Source of the DNA: an uncultured Roseateles sp. | GTDB lineage: Bacteria > Pseudomonadota > Gammaproteobacteria > Burkholderiales > Burkholderiaceae_C | DNA length: 64,000 bases | Direction of reading: 5' to 3' | NCBI RefSeq assembly: GCF_945956965.1 | Contig: NZ_CAMFJS010000007.1 | Coordinates: 118,580-182,579 of the forward strand | Shown here: positions 27,501-36,134 of the stretch, piece after piece | Layout of the letters: each line of letters begins with the position of its first letter | Numbering within the stretch: position 1 is the first letter of the stretch | Made by a program: the position numbers and the translations under genes | The notes under the pieces: model-generated | Database searches by the model: none | Seen by the model: the letters and a program-made list of their open reading frames with translations, nothing else | Told to the model about the DNA's origin: nothing

Positions 27501-27756
27501 CCCCGGCCATCTGCGACAGCACTTGCTCGGCGGGCGTGGCGATCATCTGCTCCACATCGCCGACGCTGGCGCCGGGGAAGGGCAGCAGCACATTGGCCAT
27601 GGTGACGTTGATCTGCGGTTCCTCTTCGCGCGGCGTCACCAGCACCGCGAAGATGCCCAGCAGCAAGGCCACCAGGGCCAGCAGCGGGGTGATTTGGGCG
27701 GACTGGAAAAAGGCCGCAATGCGCCCGCTGGCGCCCAATCGATTTGGCGCGCTCAT
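24505..27756 (-). CDS. RND-family efflux transporter permease
   Basis: 1083 residues with the RND layout of 12 membrane helices and two large periplasmic loops. Clear motifs are PFPGASVGDVEQMIATPAEQ near the N-terminus, the TM4 proton-relay segment GILVDDAIVVVENIHRH with its Asp pair, and the second-half equivalents (IGMIALAGIIVRNSILLVDFI). The ATG at 27756 overlaps the adaptor stop (ATGA); an upstream TTG would place the start inside that gene. With the adaptor it should form an inner-membrane/periplasm pump driven by protons. No outer-membrane channel gene is nearby. The substrate is not evident; the ArsR control and YgaP partner suggest a thiol, sulfur or metal-linked compound. Confidence 0.88.
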   Translation of the reverse strand: MSAPNRLGASGRIAAFFQSAQITPLLALVALLLGIFAVLVTPREEEPQINVTMANVLLPFPGASVGDVEQMIATPAEQVLSQMAGVEHVMSVSKPGLALLTVQFKVGVPRTEALVRLYDTVNSNADWLPSGLGALPPIIKPKGIDDVPILSLTLFSKSSPEQNGAFELERVARGLEAELKRVPGTREVKTIGGPGRGVNIELDAARLASAGLTVADLRQALQSANAGAPLGEVLRGNKSIALEAGAFIANAADLEALVVGVRAGKPVYLRDVADVRDGALPATRYVWHAEGGQSYPAVTLAITKKAGENAIDVTRALTARVADLRNTLIPADVQVAETRNYGASADDKAKKLIQKLLFATASVVALVFIALGRREAAIVGTAVMLTLTVTLFASWAWGFTLNRVSLFALIFSIGILVDDAIVVVENIHRHQQLFPGRSLKDIIPGAVDEVGGPTILATLTVIAALLPMAFVSGLMGPYMSPIPINASMGMLLSLAIAFTVTPWLARIWMKASPATDAGSTEGAPHAHQAHGLAAKLAPLFERIFTPLLDAKRGARNRGLLGLGIAALIALSLALPAAGWVVLKMLPFDNKSELQVVVDLPVGTPLEQTAAVLRELGAYLDGVPEVRHYQAYAGSASPINFNGLVRQYDLRSEPQQGDIQVNLVDQKHRKQQSHAIALRLRPELQKIGQRYGANVKLVEVPPGPPVMSPIVAEIYGPEAAGRKAVAAQVRAVFEASSGLVDVDDSRIASAPRQLLLIDRSKAALLGVPQSLIVSTLRAGFAGEPVTYLHDQSRSPVPAVLQLPPSTQGDINSLLALTVRSQSGASVAIRELVTLSDTVREQPIFHKDGLPVNYVMADMADSKTGLDSPLYGLFKMRGEIQKINTPGGGTLQEFFIKQPADALRDYSLKWDGEWQITYETFRDMGLAYGVGLILIYLLVVAQFGSYLTPLIIMAPIPLTIIGVMPGHALLHAQYTATSMIGMIALAGIIVRNSILLVDFIQLQLREGMALERAIISAATARAQPIILTGLAAMMGAFFILDDPIFNGLAISLIFGIAISTLLTLVVIPLLYFVAYRHAHPKEIQP

Positions 27757-28931
27757 GGTTGTGCCTTCCAACGGGCGGCGGCTGCCGGGTCGGTGGCGAC
27801 GCGCTCACCTAGGTTCAGGCCGCTCAGCACCTCCACCATCTCACCTTGCACCCGGCCCAGCCGCAGCTGGCGCAGCAAGGGCCGGCCTTGCGGGTCCAAG
27901 ACATAGGCGGCATTCAATTCGGCGCGGCGGATCATGGCCGAGCGGGGCAGCATGATGGGTGCGGGCGCGGCGCCCGTCGCCGCAGCCTTGCCTGTGGTGG
28001 TCGCTGCGGGTGCGCCGCTGGCGGCCTCGCTCAGCCACAGGCGGGCGAACATGCCCGGCGTGGCTGCGGCCAGATTGGCCTCGGCCAAGTCCAGACGCAG
28101 CTGCACCGAATGGGTGGCGGCGTCCACCACTGGCAAGACCTGCACCCGCGCCGGCGTGATGCCTTGCTGGCCGGCCAGCTCCAGGCTCAGCTGAGGTTTC
28201 GCGCCCCAGCTGCTCACCACGCTTTGCGGCACATTGGCCGTCACGCGCAGGGCCTTGGGGTCGTAGACGGTCAGCAGCGGGCGGCCGGGCATGGCCATAT
28301 CGCCCAAGGCCACCGGTACTTCGGACACCACGCCCGCATAGGGGCTGCGCACCACATGCAAGCTGCTTTGCGTGCGTGCGCCGCTGGCTTGCGCCAGTTG
28401 AGCGTTCACCTGGGCCTGGGTGGCTTTGAACTGGCTCTCGGCTTGGTCCAGGGCGGCTTGGCTGATGTAGCGCTGTTTGAAGAGTTGCTGCTGGCGTTCG
28501 AAATCACGCGTGGCCAGCTGCAAGGTGGCGTGCGCGGCTTGCGCCTGGGCCTCGCTGGCCAAGGCCGCTTCCTGGGCGGCGCGGGCATCAATGCGCAGCA
28601 AGACCTGACCCTGGCTGACCCGGTCGCCGGGCTTTACCTTGATCTGAACGATGGCGCCGGCCACTTGCGAGGCAATCACCGTTTGCCGCTGCGCTTCCAC
28701 CACGCCATCGAAACTGCGGCCGAAGCGCACATCGCCATTGCCACCGGCCCGCAGCAGCAGGCTGCTGAGCGGGGCGGGGCCGGCTGCATTGGCGGCTTGC
28801 GCCCACAAGGCGGGAGCAAAGCCAATCCCGGCGGCAATGGCCAGGGCGGCAATGGCTGTCAACGCCGCCGAACTTGCCGGCTTTTGCCCTCGCGCCGACA
28901 GGCTGGGCGAGTGGGGAGATGTCTTGGTCAT
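27753..28931 (-). CDS. RND efflux periplasmic adaptor (membrane fusion protein)
   Basis: 392 residues. An N-terminal hydrophobic segment (about 20-45, signal or anchor) is followed by a lipoyl half (VIASQVAGAIVQIKVKPGDRVSQGQVLLRID), an alpha-helical hairpin (about 115-185, rich in Ala and Gln), the second lipoyl half (SLHVVRSPYAGVVSEVPVALGDMAMPG) and beta-barrel domains. It bridges the RND pump to an outer-membrane channel. It is the first gene of the operon, reading away from the ArsR gene, with a perfect 8-bp inverted repeat 48 bases upstream of its start. Confidence 0.87.
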   Translation of the reverse strand: MTKTSPHSPSLSARGQKPASSAALTAIAALAIAAGIGFAPALWAQAANAAGPAPLSSLLLRAGGNGDVRFGRSFDGVVEAQRQTVIASQVAGAIVQIKVKPGDRVSQGQVLLRIDARAAQEAALASEAQAQAAHATLQLATRDFERQQQLFKQRYISQAALDQAESQFKATQAQVNAQLAQASGARTQSSLHVVRSPYAGVVSEVPVALGDMAMPGRPLLTVYDPKALRVTANVPQSVVSSWGAKPQLSLELAGQQGITPARVQVLPVVDAATHSVQLRLDLAEANLAAATPGMFARLWLSEAASGAPAATTTGKAAATGAAPAPIMLPRSAMIRRAELNAAYVLDPQGRPLLRQLRLGRVQGEMVEVLSGLNLGERVATDPAAAARWKAQP

Positions 28932-28978
28932 GGGGCGGAGTCCTCGATGCTGGGCTGCTTCGAGCGAATTCTATGCGT

Positions 28979-28998
28979 ATTTGCATAATCATGCAAAT
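28979..28998. promoter_or_regulatory. Inverted repeat ATTTGCAT-N4-ATGCAAAT, probable ArsR operator
   Basis: Perfect 8-bp arms (28979-28986 and 28991-28998) lie in the AT-rich divergent gap between the adaptor and ArsR genes. A related half, GCAAATGCGCAAGCAT, follows at about 29017-29032. Dyads of this size and AT richness are usual for ArsR/SmtB repressors, so this is the likely autoregulatory and efflux-operon operator. Confidence 0.6.
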
Positions 28999-29081
28999 AG
29001 ACAATAAAGCAACTAGGCAAATGCGCAAGCATTCAACTAAACTGGAGGCGACCCAACGCCCATCCTCCCGCCCTCACCCTC

Positions 29082-29447
29082 ATGCAAGATCTTCCCCCCG
29101 CCGCCCTGGAGCAGATCGCTGGCTACTTTCAAGCCTTGGCCGAGCCGACGCGCTTGCAAATCCTCAATTTGCTGCGTCAGGAGGAGCGCAGGGTGGGTGA
29201 CTTGGCCACACTCTGCGGCTTCAGCGCCGCCAATGTGTCGCGCCATCTGGCGGTCTTGCAGCAGCACGGCTTGGTGATGCGCGAAAGCCGCGGCACCAGT
29301 GCTTTTTTCAGAATTGCCGACCCTGCGGTCTACGAGCTTTGCGATCTGGTGTGTGGGAATATTGCCCGCCGCTCGGACCAGGTGGCGCAGGAGCGCGCGG
29401 CATTCTTTCCCTCTCCCTCCAGGCCAGCGCCAAAAGCCGGGCGCTAA
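29082..29447 (+). CDS. ArsR/SmtB-family repressor with cysteines at sensor positions
   Basis: This 121-residue winged-helix protein contains LAEPTRLQILNLLRQEERRVGDLATLCGFSAANVSRHLAVLQQHGLVMRESRG. Cys45 sits at the beginning of the recognition region; Cys87 and Cys91 lie in the C-terminal helix (ELCDLVCGN). A Cys in each of these two places is also found in thiol- or persulfide-responsive ArsR proteins (SqrR/BigR group) and in some metal sensors. It is divergent from the RND operon, with an inverted repeat between, so it probably represses that operon. What it senses is not proven. Confidence 0.8.
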   Translation: MQDLPPAALEQIAGYFQALAEPTRLQILNLLRQEERRVGDLATLCGFSAANVSRHLAVLQQHGLVMRESRGTSAFFRIADPAVYELCDLVCGNIARRSDQVAQERAAFFPSPSRPAPKAGR

Positions 29448-29643
29448 CGCAAATTTCACGCAGGCTGTGTTGGTGGCGTTCCCCCCGGAAGGGGTGACGT
29501 AATCACATTGACCGCGCCGGCCCGGTCGGCGATGCTGCAGGCGGCTTTCAGTCGTGCGACAAGTGCAGCAAACGCCGCCAAGCGGAAATTTGCCTACTTG
29601 CCGTGCTTTCAATAGACACAGCAAGTGGAGCGAGGAACCCGCA

Positions 29644-30687
29644 ATGACACAGTTTTCCCCCATCAAATTCGCCTTGGGCGGCGTGATGCTGGCCGTGGCC
29701 GCCTGGGCCCAGGCGGGCAGCTATTCCGGCTTGGTGGTCTTCGGCGATAGCTTGTCCGATTCGGGCAATAACGCCGCGCTTTTGGCTGCCTTCGGCCCCG
29801 GCGCGGCGCCGCTGAGCAATACCGACTTCTCCAAGCTGCCTTACGCCTCTGGTCGCTACAGCAATGGCCCCGTGTGGACGGAATACTTCGCCACTAAGAT
29901 GGGCTTGCCCCTGACGCCCTCGGGTGTTTTCGGCGCGCCCGGCTACCCCAGCTTCGGCGGCAATAACTATGCTTTCGGCGGCGCCGAGACCAGCGCCGAT
30001 GGTGTCGATGGCCCTGGCGGCTTTCCCTTCAGCATGACCAAGCAACTCGGCATGTTCCTGGGCGACCCGAGCAAGACGGTGTCGGGCAATGAGTTGTTCA
30101 TCATCTCGGGCGGCGGCAACAATGTGCGTGTGGCGCTGGAAAGGTTGGCGGGCGCCCAGTCGCAAGCTGAGGCTCTTGCCATCGTCGGCAAGACGGCGGC
30201 CGACTACGCGCTCGACATCGGCAATATGGTCGACGCCCTGCAAAGCCGTGGCGCCAAACACATCTTGGTGGTGAATACCCCCAACTTTGGCCTGACGCCG
30301 ATGGCGCTTTCCTTGGGCGCCGGCGCGCAATTCTGGGGTTCCACCACCTCGGCGCAGATGGACGCCCTCTTGTCCCAACGCCTGGCCGGCGAGGCCGGCG
30401 TGCAGACCTTTGATATGTACGCCTTCATGACCCAGACGGTGATGAATGGCGCTGCATTGGGTTTGAATAATGTCACCGATGCCTGCGGCCAAGTGGCGCT
30501 GAACTGCGATCTGTCGACCAGCTTGTTCTACGACGCCATCCACCCCACCACCAAGGGGCACCAGCTGATGGCTGACGCGATCTACGCTGCGGCCGCTGTG
30601 CCCGAGCCCGCCACCTATGCCATGTTTGGCCTGGGTGTCGCGGTGCTGGCCTGGGCGCGCCGCCGCCAAGTGGGCGGCAAGGTCTGA
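29644..30687 (+). CDS. GDSL-family esterase/lipase with PEP-CTERM sorting signal
   Basis: 347 residues. Signal peptide (about 1-24), then a GDSL hydrolase: block I VVFGDSLSDSGNN (nucleophile Ser), a Gly-rich block with YAFGGAETSADG, block III IISGGGNN, and block V DAIHPTTKGH with the catalytic Asp and His. The C-terminus VPEPATYAMFGLGVAVLAWARRRQ is a textbook PEP-CTERM signal, so the protein should be processed by an exosortase (XrtA type) and sorted to the envelope or matrix. Block III usually ends GxND; here the Asp is Asn. ATG 29644 is preferred over upstream in-frame codons because the signal peptide begins there and GAGG lies close upstream. A terminator follows. Confidence 0.85.
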   Translation: MTQFSPIKFALGGVMLAVAAWAQAGSYSGLVVFGDSLSDSGNNAALLAAFGPGAAPLSNTDFSKLPYASGRYSNGPVWTEYFATKMGLPLTPSGVFGAPGYPSFGGNNYAFGGAETSADGVDGPGGFPFSMTKQLGMFLGDPSKTVSGNELFIISGGGNNVRVALERLAGAQSQAEALAIVGKTAADYALDIGNMVDALQSRGAKHILVVNTPNFGLTPMALSLGAGAQFWGSTTSAQMDALLSQRLAGEAGVQTFDMYAFMTQTVMNGAALGLNNVTDACGQVALNCDLSTSLFYDAIHPTTKGHQLMADAIYAAAAVPEPATYAMFGLGVAVLAWARRRQVGGKV

Positions 30688-30709
30688 GTCTGATTTCGTT
30701 CAGCCACCA

Positions 30710-30736
30710 GGGCCGCCGCGAGCGGCCCTTTTCTTT
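30710..30736 (+). terminator. Rho-independent terminator after the GDSL gene
   Basis: GGGCCGC (30710-30716), a five-base loop and GCGGCCC (30722-30728) form a perfect 7-bp GC stem followed at once by TTTTCTTT. It lies 23 bases after the stop of the GDSL gene and 17 bases before the convergent cueR stop. Confidence 0.8.
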
Positions 30737-30752
30737 GGGCCGGCCGCTGCGC

Positions 30753-31166
30753 TCAGTTGGCCAAACCGTCCAGGATGGGGCAGTCCGGCCGCTCGTCACC
30801 CTGGCAGCAATGCACCAGTTGCTCGAGTGCCTGCTTCATCGCGGTCATTTCCTGCAGCCGTCGATCCAGGTCATCGATATGCACTTGGGCGATGCGTTTG
30901 ACATCGCTGCTGGCGCGCCGGCGGTTTTGCCAGAGCTTGAGCAGCTCACTGATCTCGGTCATGGCAAAGCCCAGATCGCGGGCGCGGCGGATGAAGCGCA
31001 AGGTGTGCACTTCGCGCTCGGAGTAAAGCCGGTAGCCCGCCTCGGTACGCGCCACCTTGGGCAAAAGCCCCAAGGATTCGTAATGCCGCAGCATCTTGGC
31101 GGACACGCCCGAGCGCGCCGCCGCCTCGCCGATATTGAAGCGTTCTTCTTGCTTCATGTTCATCAT
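30753..31166 (-). CDS. cueR: Copper-responsive MerR-family regulator CueR
   Basis: 137 residues. The N-terminal winged helix ([41 protein letters not shown]) and dimer helix are followed by the metal loop [13 protein letters not shown], in which two Cys separated by seven residues bind Cu(I), as in CueR. It activates promoters with an over-long 19-bp spacer; two such promoters lie between copA and copZ. The ATG at 31166 overlaps the copA stop by four bases, so cueR is co-transcribed with copA and is itself induced by copper. Confidence 0.9.
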   Translation of the reverse strand: MMNMKQEERFNIGEAAARSGVSAKMLRHYESLGLLPKVARTEAGYRLYSEREVHTLRFIRRARDLGFAMTEISELLKLWQNRRRASSDVKRIAQVHIDDLDRRLQEMTAMKQALEQLVHCCQGDERPDCPILDGLAN

Positions 31167-33586
31167 GGCCTCCAGCGCTTGAGTAACAAGGCATTGCTGA
31201 CCACCGACACGCTGGACAGCGCCATGGCCGCGCCCGCCAGCATGGGGTTCAAGTAGCCCAATGCCGCCAGCGGAATGCCCACCACGTTGTAGGCAAAGGC
31301 CCAGAACAGGTTCTGGCGAATCTTGGCCACGGTGCGGCGTGACAAGGCAATCGCCTCGGCCACCAGGCCCACGTCGCCACGCATCAAGGTGATGCCGGCC
31401 GCGGCCATGGCCACATCGGTGCCGGTGGCCATGGCGAATCCCACATCGGCCGCGGCCAAGGCCGGGGCGTCGTTGATGCCGTCGCCCACCATGGCCACGC
31501 GCTGCTGGCCGGCACTGCTGGCGAGCTTGAGCTCGGCCACGATGCGGGCCTTGTCCTCGGGCAGGATCTCGGCGCGCACCTCGTCCAGGCCCAGCTGCGT
31601 GCCCACCGCCTGCGCGGCGGCTCGGTTATCGCCGCTGAGCATCAGGGCGCGCACGCCCATGGTGTGCAGAGCGGCAATGGCGGGTGCGGCGCTGGCTTTG
31701 ACCTGGTCACCGAAGGCCAGGGCCGCCAGCAGGCGCGGCGCACTGCCAGCCTCGGCGCCACCCTGGGCCAGCCAGGACATGCTGTGGCCAGCGGCCTGCG
31801 CTTTCTCTGCGGCCGCTTGCAGAGGCGCCAAATCCACGCCCAACTCCTGCATATAGCGGCTGCTGCCCAGCACATAGGCTTGGCCGCCCACCGCGCCGCT
31901 CAGGCCACGGCCCGGCACGGCGCGCAAATCCTGGCAAGGCAGCACGCTCAGGCTCTGCGCGGCCGCGCGTTCTTGCACCGCCCGCGCCAGCGGGTGTTCG
32001 CTGCCGGCTTGCAAGGCGGCGGCCAAGCCCAGGGCTTGGGTTTCACTCAGCCCGGCGACGGCCTGCAGGTCTGCCAACTGAGGTCGACCTTGGGTCAGGG
32101 TGCCGGTCTTGTCAAAAGCCACCAGACCCACTCGCGCGGCCAATTCCAGCGCCTCGGCATCCTTGACCAGAATGCCGCGCCGCGCCGCCACGCCAGTGCC
32201 CACCATGATGGCCGTGGGCGTGGCCAGGCCCAGTGCGCAAGGGCAGGCGATCACCAGCACCGCCACGGCGTTCAAAATCGCATGCTCCCAGTCGCCGCTG
32301 TAAAAGCCCCAGCCCAGCAGGGTCAGCAAAGCGATGGCGATGACCACCGGCACAAACACCGCGCTGACCTGATCGACCAGGCGCTGGATCGGCGCCTTCT
32401 TGGCCTGCGCCGACTCGACCAAGCGCACGATGCGCGAGAGCGTGGATTCGGCGCCCAGGGCCGTGGTGCGCAGCAGCAGCAAGCCCTCGCCGTTGATGGC
32501 GCCGCCCACCACGCGGTCGCCCACATGCTTGTCTACCGGCAGGCTCTCACCCGTGATCAGCGACTCATCCACCGGGCTGGCGCCGCTGAGCACCTCGCCG
32601 TCCACCGGGATCCGCTCGCCTGGGCGCACCACCACCTCGTCGCCCAAGCGCAAGGCGGCCAGGGGCAGTTCCTGCTCTTGCCCATCGCGCCGCACGCGGG
32701 CGGTTTCGGGGCGTAACTTTTTCAATGCACGGATGGCTTCGGTGGTCTGGCGCTTGGCGCGGGCTTCCATCCACTTGCCCAGCAAGACCAGGGTGATAAC
32801 CACGGCTGCCGATTCGAAATACAGATTCATGCTGTGCGCGCCATAGGCCAGCAGCTCGTAAATCGACAGGCCGAAGGCCGCACTGGTGCCCAGCGCCACC
32901 AACAAATCCATATTGCCGCTGCCCGCGCGCAGTGCGGCCCAACCGGCCTTGTAAAAGCGCGCGCCCAGCCAGAACTGCACCGGGGCGGCCAGGGCCATTT
33001 GCCAGAAGCCGTTCAACATCCAATGCCCGCCAAACAGCTCAGCCAGCATGGGCAGGACCAGCGGCGCCGACAGCAAAGCCGCCAGCAAGACCGGGCCGCC
33101 GCTGTGCGACCAGCTGGGGCGGTCCGGCTGGGCATTGGCCTCGCTGTCTTGCTGCAACTGCGCGCCATAACCGGCACGCAGCACCGCCGCCAGCAACTGG
33201 TCGGCCTCGACCGTGCTCAGCGCCCGCAGCTGGGCCGTCTCGGTGGCTAGATTGACCTCGGCTTGCAGCACGCCGGGCACCTTCAGCAGCGCCTTCTCGA
33301 CCCGGCCCACGCAGGAGGCGCAAGTCATGTCTTTGATTTGCAGCTGCCAGCTCCGCTCGCTCAGTTGATAGCCGGCTTTCTCCACCGCCTGGCGCAAGAC
33401 GTCCAGGCTCAGTGGGCTGGCATCACTCGGGCTGCCGCTCACGCTGGCGATTTCGGTCGCCAGATTGACTTCGACCGCGCTGACGCCCGGAACGGCGGCG
33501 ATGGCTTTCTCCACCCGCTTGACGCAAGAGGCGCAGGTCATGCCGCTGATGGGCAGGGTCCAGCTCGAAGAGGTGTTTGTGTTCAT
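31163..33586 (-). CDS. copA: Cu(+)-exporting P-type ATPase CopA
   Basis: 807 residues. Two N-terminal heavy-metal-associated domains, each with MTCASC (about residues 16-21 and 88-93), precede eight membrane helices of a P1B ATPase. Key motifs are [10 protein letters not shown] in the sixth helix (Cu(I) site), the phosphorylated Asp in [13 protein letters not shown] in the actuator domain, SEHPLARAV and [16 protein letters not shown]. It exports cytosolic Cu(I) to the periplasm. The ATG at 33586 comes only seven bases after the predicted minus-strand -10 box, so its mRNA may lack a leader. The next ATG is inside the first metal motif. Confidence 0.93.
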   Translation of the reverse strand: MNTNTSSSWTLPISGMTCASCVKRVEKAIAAVPGVSAVEVNLATEIASVSGSPSDASPLSLDVLRQAVEKAGYQLSERSWQLQIKDMTCASCVGRVEKALLKVPGVLQAEVNLATETAQLRALSTVEADQLLAAVLRAGYGAQLQQDSEANAQPDRPSWSHSGGPVLLAALLSAPLVLPMLAELFGGHWMLNGFWQMALAAPVQFWLGARFYKAGWAALRAGSGNMDLLVALGTSAAFGLSIYELLAYGAHSMNLYFESAAVVITLVLLGKWMEARAKRQTTEAIRALKKLRPETARVRRDGQEQELPLAALRLGDEVVVRPGERIPVDGEVLSGASPVDESLITGESLPVDKHVGDRVVGGAINGEGLLLLRTTALGAESTLSRIVRLVESAQAKKAPIQRLVDQVSAVFVPVVIAIALLTLLGWGFYSGDWEHAILNAVAVLVIACPCALGLATPTAIMVGTGVAARRGILVKDAEALELAARVGLVAFDKTGTLTQGRPQLADLQAVAGLSETQALGLAAALQAGSEHPLARAVQERAAAQSLSVLPCQDLRAVPGRGLSGAVGGQAYVLGSSRYMQELGVDLAPLQAAAEKAQAAGHSMSWLAQGGAEAGSAPRLLAALAFGDQVKASAAPAIAALHTMGVRALMLSGDNRAAAQAVGTQLGLDEVRAEILPEDKARIVAELKLASSAGQQRVAMVGDGINDAPALAAADVGFAMATGTDVAMAAAGITLMRGDVGLVAEAIALSRRTVAKIRQNLFWAFAYNVVGIPLAALGYLNPMLAGAAMALSSVSVVSNALLLKRWRP

Positions 33587-33592
33587 GTCGGC

Positions 33593-33623
33593 AGTATCAA
33601 GCTTGCCATCATGGCAAGGTCAA
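33593..33623 (-). promoter_or_regulatory. CueR-type promoter of copA
   Basis: On the minus strand TTGACC (-35, 33623-33618) and GATACT (-10, 33598-33593) are separated by 19 bases. The spacer holds the CueR dyad TTGCCATGATGGCAAG. The spacing is the hallmark of MerR-family activation. The start of transcription is expected at about 33586, which is the A of the copA start codon. Confidence 0.85.
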
Positions 33624-33649
33624 TCACTTCGACAAACTTTTGCTGGCGC

Positions 33650-33680
33650 TTGACCTTGCCACGATGGCAGGGTTTAAGCT
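33650..33680 (+). promoter_or_regulatory. CueR-type promoter of copZ
   Basis: TTGACC (33650-33655) and TAAGCT (33675-33680) are separated by 19 bases containing the dyad TTGCCACGATGGCAGGG. It is the mirror of the copA promoter, 26 bases away. The expected mRNA start near 33687 leaves a leader of about 43 bases before the copZ ATG. Confidence 0.85.
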
Positions 33681-33729
33681 TTCTGCACTTATCGATCCAT
33701 CCATCACGGCTTCAAACGAGGACACCCAG

Positions 33730-33930
33730 ATGAATAGCTATGACTTCAAACTGCCCGATATGAGCTGCGGCCATTGCGTGGCCAGCATCACCGCGGCCAT
33801 GGCCGAGCTGGACGCGCAAGCCGCGTTGGACTTCAAGCGCGACACGCGTGAACTGCAAGTGACCACCGAGCTGCCGCGCGAGGCGGTGGCGGCGGCGCTG
33901 AGCGAGGCCGGCTATCCGCCGGCCCCTTGA
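33730..33930 (+). CDS. copZ: Copper chaperone CopZ-like HMA protein
   Basis: This 66-residue heavy-metal-associated domain protein carries MSCGHC (Cu(I) site) at about residues 11-16. It has the usual betaalphabetabetaalphabeta length and would shuttle Cu(I) to CopA. The ATG at 33730 gives the standard domain start; earlier in-frame codons lie inside the promoter. It is controlled by its own CueR-type promoter and ends 31 bases before the convergent molybdenum hydroxylase gene. Confidence 0.88.
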   Translation: MNSYDFKLPDMSCGHCVASITAAMAELDAQAALDFKRDTRELQVTTELPREAVAAALSEAGYPPAP

Positions 33931-33961
33931 GCTAGCTATGAATTGGGCTTGAGCGGGTCGC

Positions 33962-36133
33962 TCAGGCCTTCTTCAGCAGCGCCGTCTCAATCGGCAGCTT
34001 GCGAATGCGCACGCCGGTGGCGGCAAAGATCGCGTTGGTCACGGCCGGCGCGATGGGTGGTGTGCCCGGCTCGCCGATGCCGCCGGGTGCGGCCATGCTT
34101 GGGATGATGTGCACCTCGACCTTGGGCATCTCGTTCATGCGCAGGACGGGATAGTCGTGGAAATTGCTTTGCTCCACGCGCCCGTCCTTCAAGGTGATCT
34201 GCCCGTACAAGGCCGCCGTTAGGCCGTAGACGATGGCGCCCTCAATTTGTCGGGCGATGGTTTGCGGGTTCACGGTCTGGCCGCAATCCACGGCTGCCAC
34301 CACGCGGTGCACCTTGGGTGTGCCGTCGGCGGCCACCGAGACCTCGGCCACCTCGGCCACCAGGCTGCCGAAGCTCTCGGCCAAAGCAATACCGCGCTTG
34401 ACGCCGGCCGGCAAGGGCTGACCCCAGCCGGCTTTGGAAGCAGCCGCTTGCAGCACGGCCTTGGCGCGCGGGTGCTTGTCCAGCAATTGCAGGCGGTATT
34501 GCAGCGGGTCGGCCTTGGCGGCTGCGGCCAACTCGTCCACAAAGCTCTCGATGAAGAAGGCGTTCTGCGAATGCCCCACCGAGCGCCAGAACCAAACCTG
34601 CGGCCCGGGCTCGGCGCGGCCATAGGCGATGCGCTGGTGCGGGATGTCGTAGAGGTGGTCGGCCAGGCCTTCCACGGCCTGGCTGTCCACGCCGCTTTCG
34701 GGCAGCTTCATGAAGCCTGAGCCGGCCATGATGGAGGGCGAAGCCACATCGGCGCGCAACATGCTGGGGCGGCCTTGCTCGTCCAGCGCGGCCTCGAACT
34801 TGACCAGGGCAGCGGGGCGGTAATAGGCCGCCGCCATATCGTCTTCGCGGGTGTAGATCAGCTTGACCGGGCTGCCGCTGAGCTTGGACAGCAAGGTGGC
34901 GTCAATGGTGAAGTCGGGGGCGAAACGGCGCCCGAAGCCACCGCCCAGCAGCATGGTGTTGACCTTGACCTTGGCGGGTGTGACTTGCGCCACCTGGCTC
35001 AAGATGCCTTGCGAGGGGCCTTGGCTTTGGGTGCCAGCCCAGATCGTCACCTCGTCGCCCTTGACCCAGGCCAGGCAGTTCAGCGGCTCCATGCAGGCGT
35101 GGGCCAGATAGGGCACTTCGTAGCTGGCGCTGTGCTGGCTGCTGGCATTGGCGGCAGCGTCTTTGACATTGCCCTTGTTCGCCGCAATGGCGCCGGCGCT
35201 ATTGGCAGCGTCGTTGAGCAACTCGCTGACTTTTGCCGAATTGAGCTGGGCCTTGTCGCCCAAATCCCATTGCACGGCCAGGGCATCGCGGCCTTGCTTG
35301 GCGGCCCAGTAGCCGTCGGCCAACACCGCCACGCCGTGCGGGATGGTGATGATCTTGCGCACGCCCTTGACCTCGCGGGCCTTGGCCTCATCCATGCTCT
35401 TGATCTTGGCCTCGGGGAAGGGCGCGCGCGCCATCACAGCGACGAGCATGCCTTCAATGTGCGCATCAATGCCGAACTTGGCCTGGCCGTTGACCTTGGC
35501 CGGGGTGTCCAGCCGGGCGGTGGGCTTGCCGAGGATTTTGAAATCAGCACTGCTCTTGAGTGTGGGCGTGGTGGGCACCGCTTGCTTGGAGGCAGCCTCG
35601 ACCAAGGCGCCGTAGGCCAGCTTCTTTTTGTTGAGCGTGTTGATGACGAAGCTGCGCTCGGTGCGCAGATGGCTGGCGTCCACTTTCCACAACTCAGCGG
35701 CCGCAGCCACCAGCATCTCGCGCGCCGCTGCGCCGGCCTGGCGCACGGGCGTCCAGTGGGCGCGGATGGTGGTGCTGCCGCCGGTGGCTTGCATGCCGAA
35801 CATGGGGTTGTTATAGGCCGCGTGGGCGGGCGCTTGTTCCACGCTCACCAGCTTCCAGTCGGCATCCAGCTCTTCGGCCACCAGCATGGGGATGGATGTC
35901 AGCACGCCCTGGCCCATTTCGGCCGAGCCGCAGACCACGGTGATGCGGTTGTCCGGCGTGATGCGCAGCCAGGCATTGGGGGCGAAGGTATTGCTTTGCT
36001 GGTTAGCGGCAGCTGTGGCGGCAGCGGCCTGCACCTTATTGCTTAAGGGCAGGGCGAAGCCGATTACCAGGGCGGCGCTACCGCCTGATTTCAGAAAGCC
36101 GCGGCGCGTGCTTGTGAATGCGGTATCAGCCAT
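33962..36133 (-). CDS. Molybdopterin-binding large subunit, xanthine dehydrogenase family (IorB-like), Tat-exported
   Basis: 723 residues. The N-terminus has a twin-arginine signal ([10 protein letters not shown] then a hydrophobic stretch), so the folded enzyme should be exported to the periplasm. The body has aldehyde oxidase/xanthine dehydrogenase features: [30 protein letters not shown], the glycine-rich [10 protein letters not shown], and near the C-terminus [21 protein letters not shown] with the catalytic Glu. This arrangement matches isoquinoline 1-oxidoreductase-type beta subunits. The partner 2Fe-2S subunit gene ends one base upstream. No cytochrome c subunit or XdhC-like maturation gene is adjacent, so the electron route and substrate (an aldehyde or N-heterocycle) are unknown. 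Confidence 0.85.
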   Translation of the reverse strand: MADTAFTSTRRGFLKSGGSAALVIGFALPLSNKVQAAAATAAANQQSNTFAPNAWLRITPDNRITVVCGSAEMGQGVLTSIPMLVAEELDADWKLVSVEQAPAHAAYNNPMFGMQATGGSTTIRAHWTPVRQAGAAAREMLVAAAAELWKVDASHLRTERSFVINTLNKKKLAYGALVEAASKQAVPTTPTLKSSADFKILGKPTARLDTPAKVNGQAKFGIDAHIEGMLVAVMARAPFPEAKIKSMDEAKAREVKGVRKIITIPHGVAVLADGYWAAKQGRDALAVQWDLGDKAQLNSAKVSELLNDAANSAGAIAANKGNVKDAAANASSQHSASYEVPYLAHACMEPLNCLAWVKGDEVTIWAGTQSQGPSQGILSQVAQVTPAKVKVNTMLLGGGFGRRFAPDFTIDATLLSKLSGSPVKLIYTREDDMAAAYYRPAALVKFEAALDEQGRPSMLRADVASPSIMAGSGFMKLPESGVDSQAVEGLADHLYDIPHQRIAYGRAEPGPQVWFWRSVGHSQNAFFIESFVDELAAAAKADPLQYRLQLLDKHPRAKAVLQAAASKAGWGQPLPAGVKRGIALAESFGSLVAEVAEVSVAADGTPKVHRVVAAVDCGQTVNPQTIARQIEGAIVYGLTAALYGQITLKDGRVEQSNFHDYPVLRMNEMPKVEVHIIPSMAAPGGIGEPGTPPIAPAVTNAIFAATGVRIRKLPIETALLKKA

Positions 36134-36134
36134 C

